Shown: positions 1-5,813 of the stretch, piece by piece
How positions within the stretch are numbered: the stretch's first letter is position 1
How the letters are laid out: each line of letters opens with the position of its first letter
Assembly (NCBI GenBank): GCA_000431155.1
Contig: HF985652.1
Location: 114,249 to 142,478, forward strand
Length of the DNA: 28,230 nt
From: Bacteroides sp. CAG:927
Lineage (GTDB): Bacteria > Bacteroidota > Bacteroidia > Bacteroidales > Muribaculaceae
Direction: 5' to 3'
Translations under genes and position numbers: made by a program
The notes under the pieces: model-generated
Seen by the model: the letters and a program-made list of their open reading frames with translations, nothing else
Told to the model about the DNA's origin: nothing
The model's database searches: none

Positions 1-1
1 G

Positions 2-679
2 TCTGAACTCCTTGAATCGGAAAAGACGCAGTTCTATCAGCGACTTGCCTTTGCGTTTACCATTCCCTCTATCCACGAAACGATAGACGGGCAACGCCTT
101 GAACTCTGCATAGGAGGTGTGCGCAACTACAACGACTTAAATCTCTATCGCGCTAATAGAGGAGCCGAAAAATTCTCTGTCTTTATAGGCTGGAGAATGA
201 ATGTCTGCTCAAATCAGGTGCTGACAGGTCAAGGCGCAAAGATTCAGCTTGAAGTGATGTCGCTCCACGACCTCTATAAGCAGGTGCTTGACTTGTTCTA
301 TACGTTCCGTCCGGCACAAGACATTCATTTGTTGCAGACGCTTTCGCAAACTCGCCTGACAGAAACGCAGTTCGCCCAAATCATAGGGCGAATGAGGCTC
401 TATCAGGCTCTGCCTAACCGCTATCAGCGCAACGTGCCTAAACTCCTGATAACCGACAGTCAGATTAACAATGTCTGCCGTGACTTCTACGCAGATCCGA
501 ATTTCGGTGTCAAGGACAACACGATTTCGATGTTCGACTTCCACAATCTCCTGACGGAAGCCAACAAGAGCAGTTACATCGACAGCTATCTGCAAAGAGC
601 CGTCAACGCCACCGAAGTGTCGGTAGGCATCTGCAACGCCATTCACGGCGATTCGCAATACGCTTGGTTTCTTGGCTAA
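2..679 (+). CDS. DUF3871-like protein, 3' part
   Basis: The reading frame is open from the second base of the window, so the gene starts upstream and only the last 225 residues or so are present. A GTG at 119 is internal to this frame and is not a convincing start. Readable segments include GGVRNYNDLNLYRANRG and FSVFIGWRMNVCSNQVLTG, which recall the Bacteroidetes family DUF3871, commonly found on conjugative or integrated elements. That match is from memory, not a search. No catalytic motif is visible and the biochemical role is unknown. A GC-rich hairpin with a following T-run lies just after the stop, so the transcript probably ends there. With the radC-like gene next to it, this suggests a mobile-element background. 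Confidence 0.6.
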   Translation, partial: SELLESEKTQFYQRLAFAFTIPSIHETIDGQRLELCIGGVRNYNDLNLYRANRGAEKFSVFIGWRMNVCSNQVLTGQGAKIQLEVMSLHDLYKQVLDLFYTFRPAQDIHLLQTLSQTRLTETQFAQIIGRMRLYQALPNRYQRNVPKLLITDSQINNVCRDFYADPNFGVKDNTISMFDFHNLLTEANKSSYIDSYLQRAVNATEVSVGICNAIHGDSQYAWFLG

Positions 680-699
680 GTGCTTATTGATTCCTGAAT

Positions 700-740
700 A
701 ATCGGGCATTTCCCAGTCTTTGGGGAGTGTCCGATTTTCA
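700..740 (+). terminator. Rho-independent terminator after the DUF3871-like gene
   Basis: AATCGGGCA at 700-708 pairs with TGTCCGATT at 728-736 (one G-T wobble). The interior can also pair TCCC with GGGA, and the stem runs into TTTT. It lies 21 nt after the stop at 679. Confidence 0.6.
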
Positions 741-786
741 TTCCCAAGACACTTAATAATCAAGTAAAATCTTCAATTTTTCGGAC

Positions 787-1236
787 ATGACAACAGATTG
801 CATCGTTTCAGAAATACAGCTCAAATTCCAACCTCAACCGTTGACAGAGACAATATACGGAGCAAAAGACATTCATCAGCTCCTTATAAACCGTGTCTTT
901 GACGCTGATACCATAGGCTATAAAGAGACATTCAAAGTTCTGCTCCTGAACAACGCCAACAAGATAATCGGCTACACCACCATATCAGACGGAGGACTGA
1001 CCTCTACCATTGTTGATGTGCGAGTGATTATACAGACAGCGTTAGTCTGCAATGCCACTTCAATAATAATCACACACAACCACCCGTCAGGCAATCCACG
1101 ACCAAGCGGACAAGACGACAGCCTTACAAAGAAGATAAAGGCGGCTTGTGAACTGATGGATATTCGGTTGCTCGACCATATCATAGTTACACCATACGAC
1201 AGTTTCTATTCTTACTGCGACGAGGGACGGCTATAA
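787..1236 (+). CDS. radC: RadC-type JAB (MPN+) domain protein
   Basis: A 149-aa protein that is essentially only the C-terminal JAB/MPN+ domain of the RadC family; full chromosomal RadC proteins are usually longer, with an N-terminal helix-hairpin-helix part. The zinc site is complete: Glu47 (in KETF), then His97 and His99 in THNHPSGNPRPSGQDD with Asp110, the usual H-x-H-x10-D arrangement. The family is annotated as DNA repair, but its biochemical role is unsettled. Short RadC proteins are frequent on plasmids and conjugative elements of Bacteroidetes, which fits the neighbouring DUF3871-like gene. The ATG at 787 is used; no clear Shine-Dalgarno precedes it, as is usual in this phylum. Confidence 0.85.
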   Translation: MTTDCIVSEIQLKFQPQPLTETIYGAKDIHQLLINRVFDADTIGYKETFKVLLLNNANKIIGYTTISDGGLTSTIVDVRVIIQTALVCNATSIIITHNHPSGNPRPSGQDDSLTKKIKAACELMDIRLLDHIIVTPYDSFYSYCDEGRL

Positions 1237-1305
1237 TCTTATGTTGTAGAGCATAATCCTCTTAATTTCGCATCGCTCCATGCCATAATATCAACGCTTT
1301 TTTTG

Positions 1306-1313
1306 TAATTTTG
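1306..1313 (+). promoter_or_regulatory. Bacteroidetes -7 promoter box upstream of the structured region
   Basis: TAATTTTG is an exact match to TAnnTTTG. No good -33 TTTG is visible at the expected distance, so this is a half-supported promoter. Transcription would start near 1320 and run into the rod-shaped fold at 1374-1533. Confidence 0.45.
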
Positions 1314-1373
1314 CACTTGATTTCCGAAGGGAAGTCAGACATATTATTCAAGAGCGTTATTGAAACTTTCTTG

Positions 1374-1533
1374 TTCAGTCAAATTCTCGCAAAGTTTGAA
1401 ATGGGACAAAGAGGGTAGCAACAACGCTCACGCTTCGGCTATATACGTTCCGCAAGTCGGACACTATATAACCTCCAAGCGTGGGCGACTGTTGCTTATC
1501 TGTCCCATAGGCAATGCGAGAAGCCTGACTGAA
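1374..1533 (+). ncRNA. Long rod-shaped structured RNA or palindromic DNA, family not recognised
   Basis: The 160 nt fold into one long hairpin. Paired blocks, outside to inside, are: TTCAGTCA 1374-1381 with 1526-1533; TTCTCGCA 1384-1391 with 1515-1522; ATGGGACA 1401-1408 with 1501-1508; AGCAACA 1417-1423 with 1490-1496; an 11-bp helix 1425-1435 with 1477-1487; TATATA 1440-1445 with 1465-1470; and a tip stem 1447-1452 with 1458-1462 around loop CAAGT. Three outer blocks are perfect 8-bp helices separated by internal loops. No open frame covers it. The strand is assigned only from the upstream -7 box at 1306. It could be a small RNA, a long leader of the gene at 1618, or a DNA-level structure of a mobile element. 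It somewhat resembles a 6S-like rod but lacks an obvious large central bubble. Confidence 0.55.
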
Positions 1534-1617
1534 AGATAAGCAGAAATACAGTCCTCACGCTTTTGTCGTTTGTAACCAAGCCGTTTCAATGGAGGATGAG
1601 AGACACAACAGTATAGT

Positions 1618-1986
1618 ATGATAAGGGTAACTCATGAGTTCCATTATATAAAAGCAGACAGCAAATTGAGACACCGTTGGGCGATTCTTATGTTCAAGGC
1701 TGCATCTGCACACGCCATGGGAGATTATGCTTCTTATAATAAGTTGTACCAAATTGTTTATTCAGAGTTCTCTCAGTGGAAAGCAACTGCGGAAAAAGAA
1801 TGTAATCAAAAATCTAAAAAAAATTGGCTTGGTGGTGGAGAAACATATGTGGTTTCTGAATCAGATCCAACCGAGAACGGTAAACGATTTTTTGATGTTT
1901 TACAAGGACGGTCTGCGCAAGAGATAATGCAAACGCTTATGGAGATGGAACAAAATAATTGGATTCAACTCTATTCTCCTGTCTAA
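1618..1986 (+). CDS. Hypothetical protein, 122 aa
   Basis: Function not recognised. The protein is soluble-looking and rich in aromatic and charged residues, with a predicted-helical middle (about residues 22-60) and a C-terminal half containing GGGETYVVSESDP and a helical tail. No signal peptide or membrane segment is visible. The first in-frame ATG is at 1618, 85 nt after the end of the structured region at 1374-1533, so that structure could be its 5' leader. GGAGG at 1591-1595 is too far away to serve as a ribosome site for this ATG. The gene ends 5 nt before the first start codon of the next gene, so the two are probably co-transcribed. Confidence 0.6.
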   Translation: MIRVTHEFHYIKADSKLRHRWAILMFKAASAHAMGDYASYNKLYQIVYSEFSQWKATAEKECNQKSKKNWLGGGETYVVSESDPTENGKRFFDVLQGRSAQEIMQTLMEMEQNNWIQLYSPV

Positions 1987-1991
1987 ACATA

Positions 1992-2438
1992 ATGATGATG
2001 AAACGGCTATTGGTTATTCTTATCTGCGCGTTTTCGGTGATACCGATATTTGCACAGCCTAAAAGCATTCATTATAAGAAAGAAAATGACTTCTTTATGA
2101 ATGTAATCTACAATCCTGATATGAGCCTTTATAAATTTCTTGTAGTTGGTCTATCCTCTAAAAATACGGAGATGAAAGACTTAAATGTCTATGTCAACTC
2201 AAAGGTTGTTCAAGACAAGTGTCGTGAACTCAATGTGAGCATATCTGAATCATATTATAAAATAAAGGCTTCTTGGAAAGTCTTTTTAGAGATAGAAAAC
2301 ACCGATTTGAGTTATGACGGTTTTGGTAAATATATGATTGAGGCATCTTCCTATAACATCTTTGTACCGAAAACATGTCCAAATCCTGAGTTAAAACACA
2401 AGTTAAGCATTGTCCCTCTTAAATTGGAAGAATATTAG
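1992..2438 (+). CDS. Secreted or periplasmic hypothetical protein
   Basis: The frame begins with three consecutive ATG codons (1992, 1995, 1998) followed by a clear signal peptide: KR, then LLVILICAFSVIPIF, with likely cleavage after AQ. An earlier in-frame ATG at 1959 lies inside the previous gene and would put extra residues ahead of the signal, so 1992 or a neighbouring ATG is preferred. The mature part of about 125 residues is polar and looks beta-rich. It contains one pair of distant cysteines (in QDKCREL and KTCPNPEL) that could form a disulfide. No family was recognised. The start lies 5 nt after the upstream stop, and the next ATG comes 1 nt after this stop, so this is part of a tight run of genes. 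Confidence 0.65.
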   Translation: MMMKRLLVILICAFSVIPIFAQPKSIHYKKENDFFMNVIYNPDMSLYKFLVVGLSSKNTEMKDLNVYVNSKVVQDKCRELNVSISESYYKIKASWKVFLEIENTDLSYDGFGKYMIEASSYNIFVPKTCPNPELKHKLSIVPLKLEEY

Positions 2439-2439
2439 C

Positions 2440-2865
2440 ATGGGAACCCCATTACGACAGTACATATACGAAATAGGCTCTATTCTTGGCAAACTTGGCT
2501 CTGACCTATGCCAACAAGCTAATAATATAAATCAGCCGATGAACATTCATGGTCAGATTAAACAGACTATGGACAACCTTACCTACTATCTTCACAATCT
2601 CAACGCAGACCTTGACGCTTACCGATATAACCTTATTAAAGACGGAGAAAGCATTCTGAATCCGATAGAGATAGAATCGTTGAAAGGAGCATTATATCAT
2701 CTGCTGAATGGAGGAAGCTACACCCATAATGGAGAATCATCAAGTCCAACTGCTGAACTTTATAAGATGATGTTCCTGATTGATTCTCTCTATCGGTTAA
2801 TGGCTCATGGAACGCAAGGCTCAAAAGAATACATCTTTGACAAAATAACGGATAAAGACAGATGA
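2440..2865 (+). CDS. Hypothetical helical cytoplasmic protein, 141 aa
   Basis: The ATG at 2440, 1 nt after the preceding stop, is preferred to an in-frame ATG at 2410 that would overlap the upstream gene by 29 nt. The sequence MGTPLRQYIYEIG is followed by long amphipathic helices (about residues 10-70 and 82-130) with repeated leucines and many Asn and Gln residues, including QTMDNLTYYLHNLNADLDAY. There is no signal peptide, no membrane segment and no catalytic motif that I can name. Its last 4 nt overlap the start of the lipoprotein gene at 2862 (ATGA), which indicates translational coupling. It may be a cytosolic partner of the exported neighbours, but that is only inference from position. 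Confidence 0.6.
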   Translation: MGTPLRQYIYEIGSILGKLGSDLCQQANNINQPMNIHGQIKQTMDNLTYYLHNLNADLDAYRYNLIKDGESILNPIEIESLKGALYHLLNGGSYTHNGESSSPTAELYKMMFLIDSLYRLMAHGTQGSKEYIFDKITDKDR

Positions 2866-3272
2866 AGAAAGCAATCTACATATTATCGGCATTGGCAATG
2901 CTCATGGCATCTTGCTCCACACATCGCAATATGACCGTCAATAATTCCTTATTGATTGGGACTTGGGAACAGCCTAATGTTACGTTAGACCTCAAAGCAA
3001 ACGGACATTACGACTATCTTTATAAAGAGGACGGTTACAGCAACAAGCAATCCGGCAGATATTTCGCTGACAAAGATTCGGTAGTGCTTTATGGCTTCTA
3101 TCCACAAGCCTATACACCTGAATCTAAAAATGAGCGATGGACTATCCGCAAACTCACTTCGGATTCACTGACCGTCTATGTTCACAAAGCAACAGTAGTG
3201 CTGAATGGCAATACCCTCAACACAGCCGGAAACGAAACAGAAATATTTACTCGCAAAAACGACAATAAATGA
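2862..3272 (+). CDS. Small lipoprotein, lipocalin-like pattern
   Basis: A 136-aa protein with a lipoprotein signal: MKKAIYILSALAMLMASC, with the lipidated cysteine at residue 18. The mature part shows the pattern of small Bacteroidetes lipocalin-like lipoproteins: LLIGTWEQPNVTLDLKANG at about 31-49, a tyrosine-rich strand region, then RWTIRKLTSDSLTV and ending strands. That pattern suggests a small beta-barrel, but the family is inferred, not proven. No acidic run follows the cysteine, so it may face the periplasm. It overlaps both neighbours by 4 nt (ATGA at 2862 and at 3269), giving three coupled genes in a row. Confidence 0.65.
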   Translation: MKKAIYILSALAMLMASCSTHRNMTVNNSLLIGTWEQPNVTLDLKANGHYDYLYKEDGYSNKQSGRYFADKDSVVLYGFYPQAYTPESKNERWTIRKLTSDSLTVYVHKATVVLNGNTLNTAGNETEIFTRKNDNK

Positions 3273-3736
3273 GAAAAGAAATCAAACTGCTGATTATGGT
3301 AATCTGTGCCATAGTAACAATTCCTCTGCTGACTGCTTGCGGAGATGATGATGAACCGACTTATCTATATTCATATTGGGAAAGTCTGGAAGCAATTAGG
3401 GTGCTACCCTCACAAACATCAGTAGAGATAACACCAATGGCACAAGGAGATGGAGTGGTTCTTTCCCCAAACGAATCTGATTTGGAGGATTTTGAAAGTC
3501 TTGGTCTCGTTAAACTATGGAGTTTGGATAGTCTTGACCCTGCCACAGAATATACTATTGGCGAAGTACGTTGTAAATGGGGTTGGAATAGTTTCACTTT
3601 TGACAATCTGACACCCAATACGACCTATTACTATCGAGTAATCACAATGGCAACCTCTACAGTAGGAGATGAGATAACAGAGTACAAGATTGTTTACGGT
3701 GATATATATTCATTCAAGACAACTTCCGAAGATTGA
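3269..3736 (+). CDS. Lipoprotein with a possible surface-export signal and Fn3-like strand
   Basis: A 155-aa protein. The signal MRKEIKLLIMVICAIVTIPL is followed by LTAC, giving a lipidated Cys24. Directly after the cysteine comes GDDDEP. Acidic residues at this place resemble the Bacteroidetes lipoprotein export signal that sends lipoproteins to the outer face of the outer membrane, so surface exposure is likely. Residues 114-124 (LTPNTTYYYRV) match the typical F-strand of a fibronectin type III or similar beta-sandwich domain. A disulfide is unlikely, since only one further cysteine is visible in the mature chain. It overlaps the previous gene by 4 nt. A 55-bp palindrome (3753-3807) begins 17 nt after its stop. 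Confidence 0.65.
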   Translation: MRKEIKLLIMVICAIVTIPLLTACGDDDEPTYLYSYWESLEAIRVLPSQTSVEITPMAQGDGVVLSPNESDLEDFESLGLVKLWSLDSLDPATEYTIGEVRCKWGWNSFTFDNLTPNTTYYYRVITMATSTVGDEITEYKIVYGDIYSFKTTSED

Positions 3737-3752
3737 TTACATTATCGCCAAT

Positions 3753-3807
3753 GCGTACTTTTTCTTGATTAATCCTCTTTATAAGGGTAAATCAGGGAAA
3801 AGTACGT
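3753..3807. repeat. 55-bp imperfect palindrome, copy 1
   Basis: It begins GCGTAC and ends GTACGT. The outer arms CGTACTTTT and AAAAGTACG are perfectly complementary. The inner arms (GATTAATCC region against GGGTAAATC region) pair imperfectly. A second 55-nt copy with identical termini and roughly three quarters matching bases lies at 4436-4490. Each copy sits just after the stop of a lipoprotein gene. There is no T-run beyond the right arm, so a simple terminator is not a full explanation. Confidence 0.6.
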
Positions 3808-3860
3808 GAATACAAGCCAATATCATACGGCTCTCTTAGCTCTATAAATTCTTCCGACAG

Positions 3861-4433
3861 ATGAAGCACTTACCATTCTTTATAATCAGCTTACTATTGC
3901 TCTCCGCTTTTGGATGTAGCAGTAAACATCTGTCTGATGAATACGACCCATTAGAGAAATACAGAGATACTATAATCGGCAAATTTGACGGCAACAACAT
4001 TGACACACTGATTGCAGAGCCTATTGATACGACTATTGACCGCAGTTTATGGGTTTGGAGAATTTACAGCAAGAGCAATACAGTTGATACGCTGATACTG
4101 TCGCAACGCTATACTGTCAGACTGATTAAGGAGGGAGATTTAGACGGGAACGGAACAGATGAATTTGGAGTAAGGAGAGAAGCCGAAGCCGGAACGTGGG
4201 ATAACTACTGCCTTTATACTTATGACAAAGGCAAATGGAAATATCTCATAGAACCGATATGGACATACAGCGACCATTTCTATACTGACCTGAACAAAGG
4301 AGCAGATGCTGTTGAAAGAGCCAATCAGTCAAGCTATGTGACAGTACGATTCAGCGACATTCGCAATGATGATTTCTGCATAGTTGACACTCTAATACCC
4401 ATTGCCCCACACTCTATTCCAACGCAAAAATAG
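3861..4433 (+). CDS. Lipoprotein with a D-x-D-G-N-G-x-D calcium-type loop
   Basis: A 190-aa protein with signal MKHLPFFIISLLLLSAFGC; the lipidated cysteine is residue 19. Residues 93-100 read DLDGNGTD, the pattern of calcium-binding loops in EF-hand, dockerin and FG-GAP/VCBS-type sequences. It is followed by EFGVRREAEAGTWDNYCLY, the sort of strand seen in VCBS-like beta-propeller blades, so a single blade-like domain is possible. Other parts (KYRDTIIGKFDGNNID; RSLWVWRIYS) are unassigned. The gene stands alone between the two related 55-bp palindromes. The second palindrome begins 2 nt after its stop, so palindrome plus gene form a unit of about 680 bp. No clear promoter was seen in the short upstream gap. 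Confidence 0.65.
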   Translation: MKHLPFFIISLLLLSAFGCSSKHLSDEYDPLEKYRDTIIGKFDGNNIDTLIAEPIDTTIDRSLWVWRIYSKSNTVDTLILSQRYTVRLIKEGDLDGNGTDEFGVRREAEAGTWDNYCLYTYDKGKWKYLIEPIWTYSDHFYTDLNKGADAVERANQSSYVTVRFSDIRNDDFCIVDTLIPIAPHSIPTQK

Positions 4434-4435
4434 TA

Positions 4436-4490
4436 GCGTACATTTTTCAGGAATAATCCATTTAATAAGGCTTAATCCGAAAAAGTACGT
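4436..4490. repeat. 55-bp imperfect palindrome, copy 2
   Basis: It starts GCGTAC and ends AAAAAGTACGT, the same length and termini as the copy at 3753-3807. Conserved internal blocks are TTTTTC, TAATCC, ATAAGG and AATC. It starts 2 nt after the stop of the lipoprotein gene ending at 4433. The centre is diverged while the outer stem is kept, which suggests that the folded form matters. Confidence 0.6.
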
Positions 4491-4515
4491 TGGCTGTCAC
4501 AAGATTTATGCCTTG

Positions 4516-4551
4516 TTTGGCTCTAGATGTCAGGGATATTAGCTAACTTTG
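4516..4551 (+). promoter_or_regulatory. Bacteroidetes promoter for the gene at 4580
   Basis: TTTG at 4516-4519 and TAACTTTG at 4544-4551 (exact TAnnTTTG) are separated by 24 nt, slightly longer than the usual spacing. The predicted transcript start is about 20-25 nt before the ATG at 4580. Confidence 0.55.
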
Positions 4552-4579
4552 CATATAGTTAATCAAATCGAATATCAAT

Positions 4580-5044
4580 ATGGCAACCCTTGAACAAGAA
4601 ATAAAGCGCGTTGGAAGGAGTGAACCTAAAAAGGTTTCTGAATTTTCGCAGAAATTTCGCACTCTCACCTTTTATGGTTTAGAGAAAGGAGACCAATTTA
4701 CCATTCCCACTGATTATGAAATATGGGAAGAAGTACTTAATGGTACAACTCTACAATACATAAACATCACTTTAACTTCTGGCGTTGAAAAACATCTTTA
4801 CCCTGCTGTGTTTTGTAAGACACGAACCATTTACAATGAAGACGGCACTTCAACCGGTAAGCGTGTTTTTACAACTGGCACTGCCGCAAAACTATTTCAG
4901 AGTTGTAAAAATTTTCAAGAGGGAATGAATGCCTTACGAGGAAAGACGTTGAGAGTTACAGATATGAAAACGGTTCGCACATTAAGATACGGAACGACCT
5001 CTTTAATGGATGCCCAAATACCTACCATTGACATCGTAGAATAA
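4580..5044 (+). CDS. Hypothetical protein, 154 aa
   Basis: No family recognised. There is no signal peptide and no membrane segment. The N-terminus is charged (ATLEQEIKRVGRSEPKK). The middle, about residues 28-105, alternates hydrophobic and polar residues (FRTLTFYGLEKGDQFTIP; LYPAVFCKTRTIYNEDG), which looks like a small beta-barrel. OB-fold-like or capsid-like small proteins of mobile elements come to mind, but nothing decides it. It has its own promoter at 4516-4551, so it is likely independent of the lipoprotein genes upstream. After its TAA the same frame stays open for 40 more codons to a second TAA, and both stops are followed by the same short sequence (see 5042-5179). Confidence 0.6.
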   Translation: MATLEQEIKRVGRSEPKKVSEFSQKFRTLTFYGLEKGDQFTIPTDYEIWEEVLNGTTLQYINITLTSGVEKHLYPAVFCKTRTIYNEDGTSTGKRVFTTGTAAKLFQSCKNFQEGMNALRGKTLRVTDMKTVRTLRYGTTSLMDAQIPTIDIVE

Positions 5045-5179
5045 TCTATCCTATATCGTTTTGTCGTACACCATATTCCTGAACTTAAAAAAGACATTGA
5101 GCGAATCATTAACGAATACGAAGAACAATACAACCGCGAAAACGACATACATTCCGATAGACAGTAACCTATCCTATAT
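5042..5179 (+). repeat. 15-nt direct repeats at two in-frame stop codons
   Basis: TAA-T-CTATCCTATAT (5042-5056) and TAA-C-CTATCCTATAT (5165-5179) differ at one base and lie exactly 123 nt (41 codons) apart. Each copy begins with a stop codon in the same reading frame. This suggests a local duplication or an insertion flanked by repeats. Confidence 0.5.
5045..5167 (+). pseudogene. Orphan in-frame coding segment after a stop codon
   Basis: Directly after the TAA of the 4580 gene, the same frame reads through 40 sense codons, including HHIPELKKDIERIINEYEEQ, to a TAA at 5165. There is no ATG, GTG or TTG at its start. The composition, an amphipathic charged helix, looks like real coding sequence. 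It is best read as a gene-end remnant, or as a C-terminal extension cut off by a stop codon. Confidence 0.3.
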
Positions 5180-5231
5180 AATCTGCGACAACGCATTGAG
5201 ATAGTTAAACATTTATTAACAAATACAGTTT

Positions 5232-5251
5232 GTGTAAACTGAGGTGTAAAC
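5232..5251. repeat. Tandem GTGTAAAC direct repeats, 12-nt period
   Basis: GTGTAAAC occurs at 5232-5239 and again at 5244-5251. The spacing is about one DNA helical turn, so one protein could bind both on the same face. They lie 56 nt before the interrupted tRNA-Phe. Their role is unknown; recombinase or regulator binding is possible. Confidence 0.35.
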
Positions 5252-5306
5252 CAAGCAAACAGAACATAGAAAATACATTAGAGTTAGCGACTCTTCTGAT
5301 TTATAA

Positions 5307-5424
5307 AGTTCCATAGCTCAGTTGGTTGCTTCCAAAAGTGAGCGACAGCGAGCTTTCGGAAGCCGAAGAAGAGCAAAGGACTGAAAATCCTTGTGTCACT
5401 GGTTCGATTCCCGTTGGCACCACC
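5307..5424 (+). tRNA. tRNA-Phe (GAA) interrupted by a D-loop insertion, possibly a pseudogene
   Basis: The anticodon stem-loop 5376-5392 (AAGGA CTGAAAA TCCTT) has anticodon GAA at 5383-5385. The 5' part reads acceptor strand 5307-5313, TA, D-stem GCTC (5316-5319) and loop AGTTGGTT. The partner GAGC appears only at 5371-5374. The 42 nt in between (5328-5369) form a hairpin: GCTTCC 5328-5333 with GGAAGC 5358-5363, then AAAG 5335-5338 with CTTT 5353-5356. The acceptor stem has two mismatches (5307/5421 and 5310/5418) and the T-stem one (5394/5412). CCA is not encoded. The insertion plus mismatches suggest a decaying or element-captured copy, although a structured D-loop extension cannot be excluded. 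Confidence 0.65.
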
Positions 5425-5430
5425 TGACGA

Positions 5431-5455
5431 CCCCGACAGTAGTCGGGGTTTCGTT
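5431..5455 (+). terminator. Rho-independent terminator after tRNA-Phe
   Basis: CCCCGAC (5431-5437), loop AGTA, GTCGGGG (5442-5448), then TTT and T-rich sequence. A perfect 7-bp GC-rich stem starts 7 nt beyond the tRNA 3' end. Confidence 0.8.
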
Positions 5456-5581
5456 GTAAATAGCAGGTTATCAGCGTATTACTCACACCCCGTCGGTAGT
5501 CCAAATCAAATGTCGGCACAGCCGGATGAGAGTATATCAAAATTCAGGTACACTCTCTTCGGATTTGTCCCTGAAGGACAT

Positions 5582-5813
5582 CTATTTGGTTAGAAAATTG
5601 TTTATCGCTCCCAGTCCTATTCCTGTAAAGAAACCTTCTTCGGCGGCTGTCCTTAGTGTCCGGCGGCTGTCTATGTAATCTTCTCCATCATAATGATGCT
5701 CCTGGTCAAACTGCGACCATTCCGGAGCGCAAGGGTCATAATAACGGTCCCTATCTATCGTATGGAGTCCCGCCAGACATAGCCATGCGGTAAATATCCG
5801 GGGTTTTCATCAT
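5582..5813 (-). pseudogene. Frameshifted small gene remnant
   Basis: The minus-strand frame ending at 5582 is convincingly coding: GLHTIDRDRYYDPCAPEWSQ, then FDQEHHYDGEDYID, and a hydrophobic end FFTGIGLGAINNFL. Upstream that frame runs into tandem TGA stops. The plausible start ATGATGAAAACCCCGG (5813 downward) is in another frame, which reads MMKTPDI and then closes. Joining MMKTPDI to FTAWLCLAGLH needs a shift in the stretch GATATTTACC (near 5790-5800), so a small indel has broken the gene. The intact protein would have been about 77 aa, acidic, with a C-terminal membrane-like segment. No family recognised. Confidence 0.5.

Noticed and set aside
1374..1533. 6S RNA
   Set aside because: The rod shape and length are similar, but there is no clear large central bubble and the place in a mobile-element context is unusual; kept as an unassigned structure.
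3753..4490. Integron attC sites
   Set aside because: The palindromes lack the RYYYAAC and GTTRRRY core sites and no integron integrase is visible, so they are reported only as palindromic repeats.
5301..5540. Minus-strand ORF of 79 aa over the tRNA-Phe
   Set aside because: It reads across the tRNA and its terminator; peptides such as VVPTGIEPVTQGFSV are the usual false ORF produced by the complement of a tRNA.
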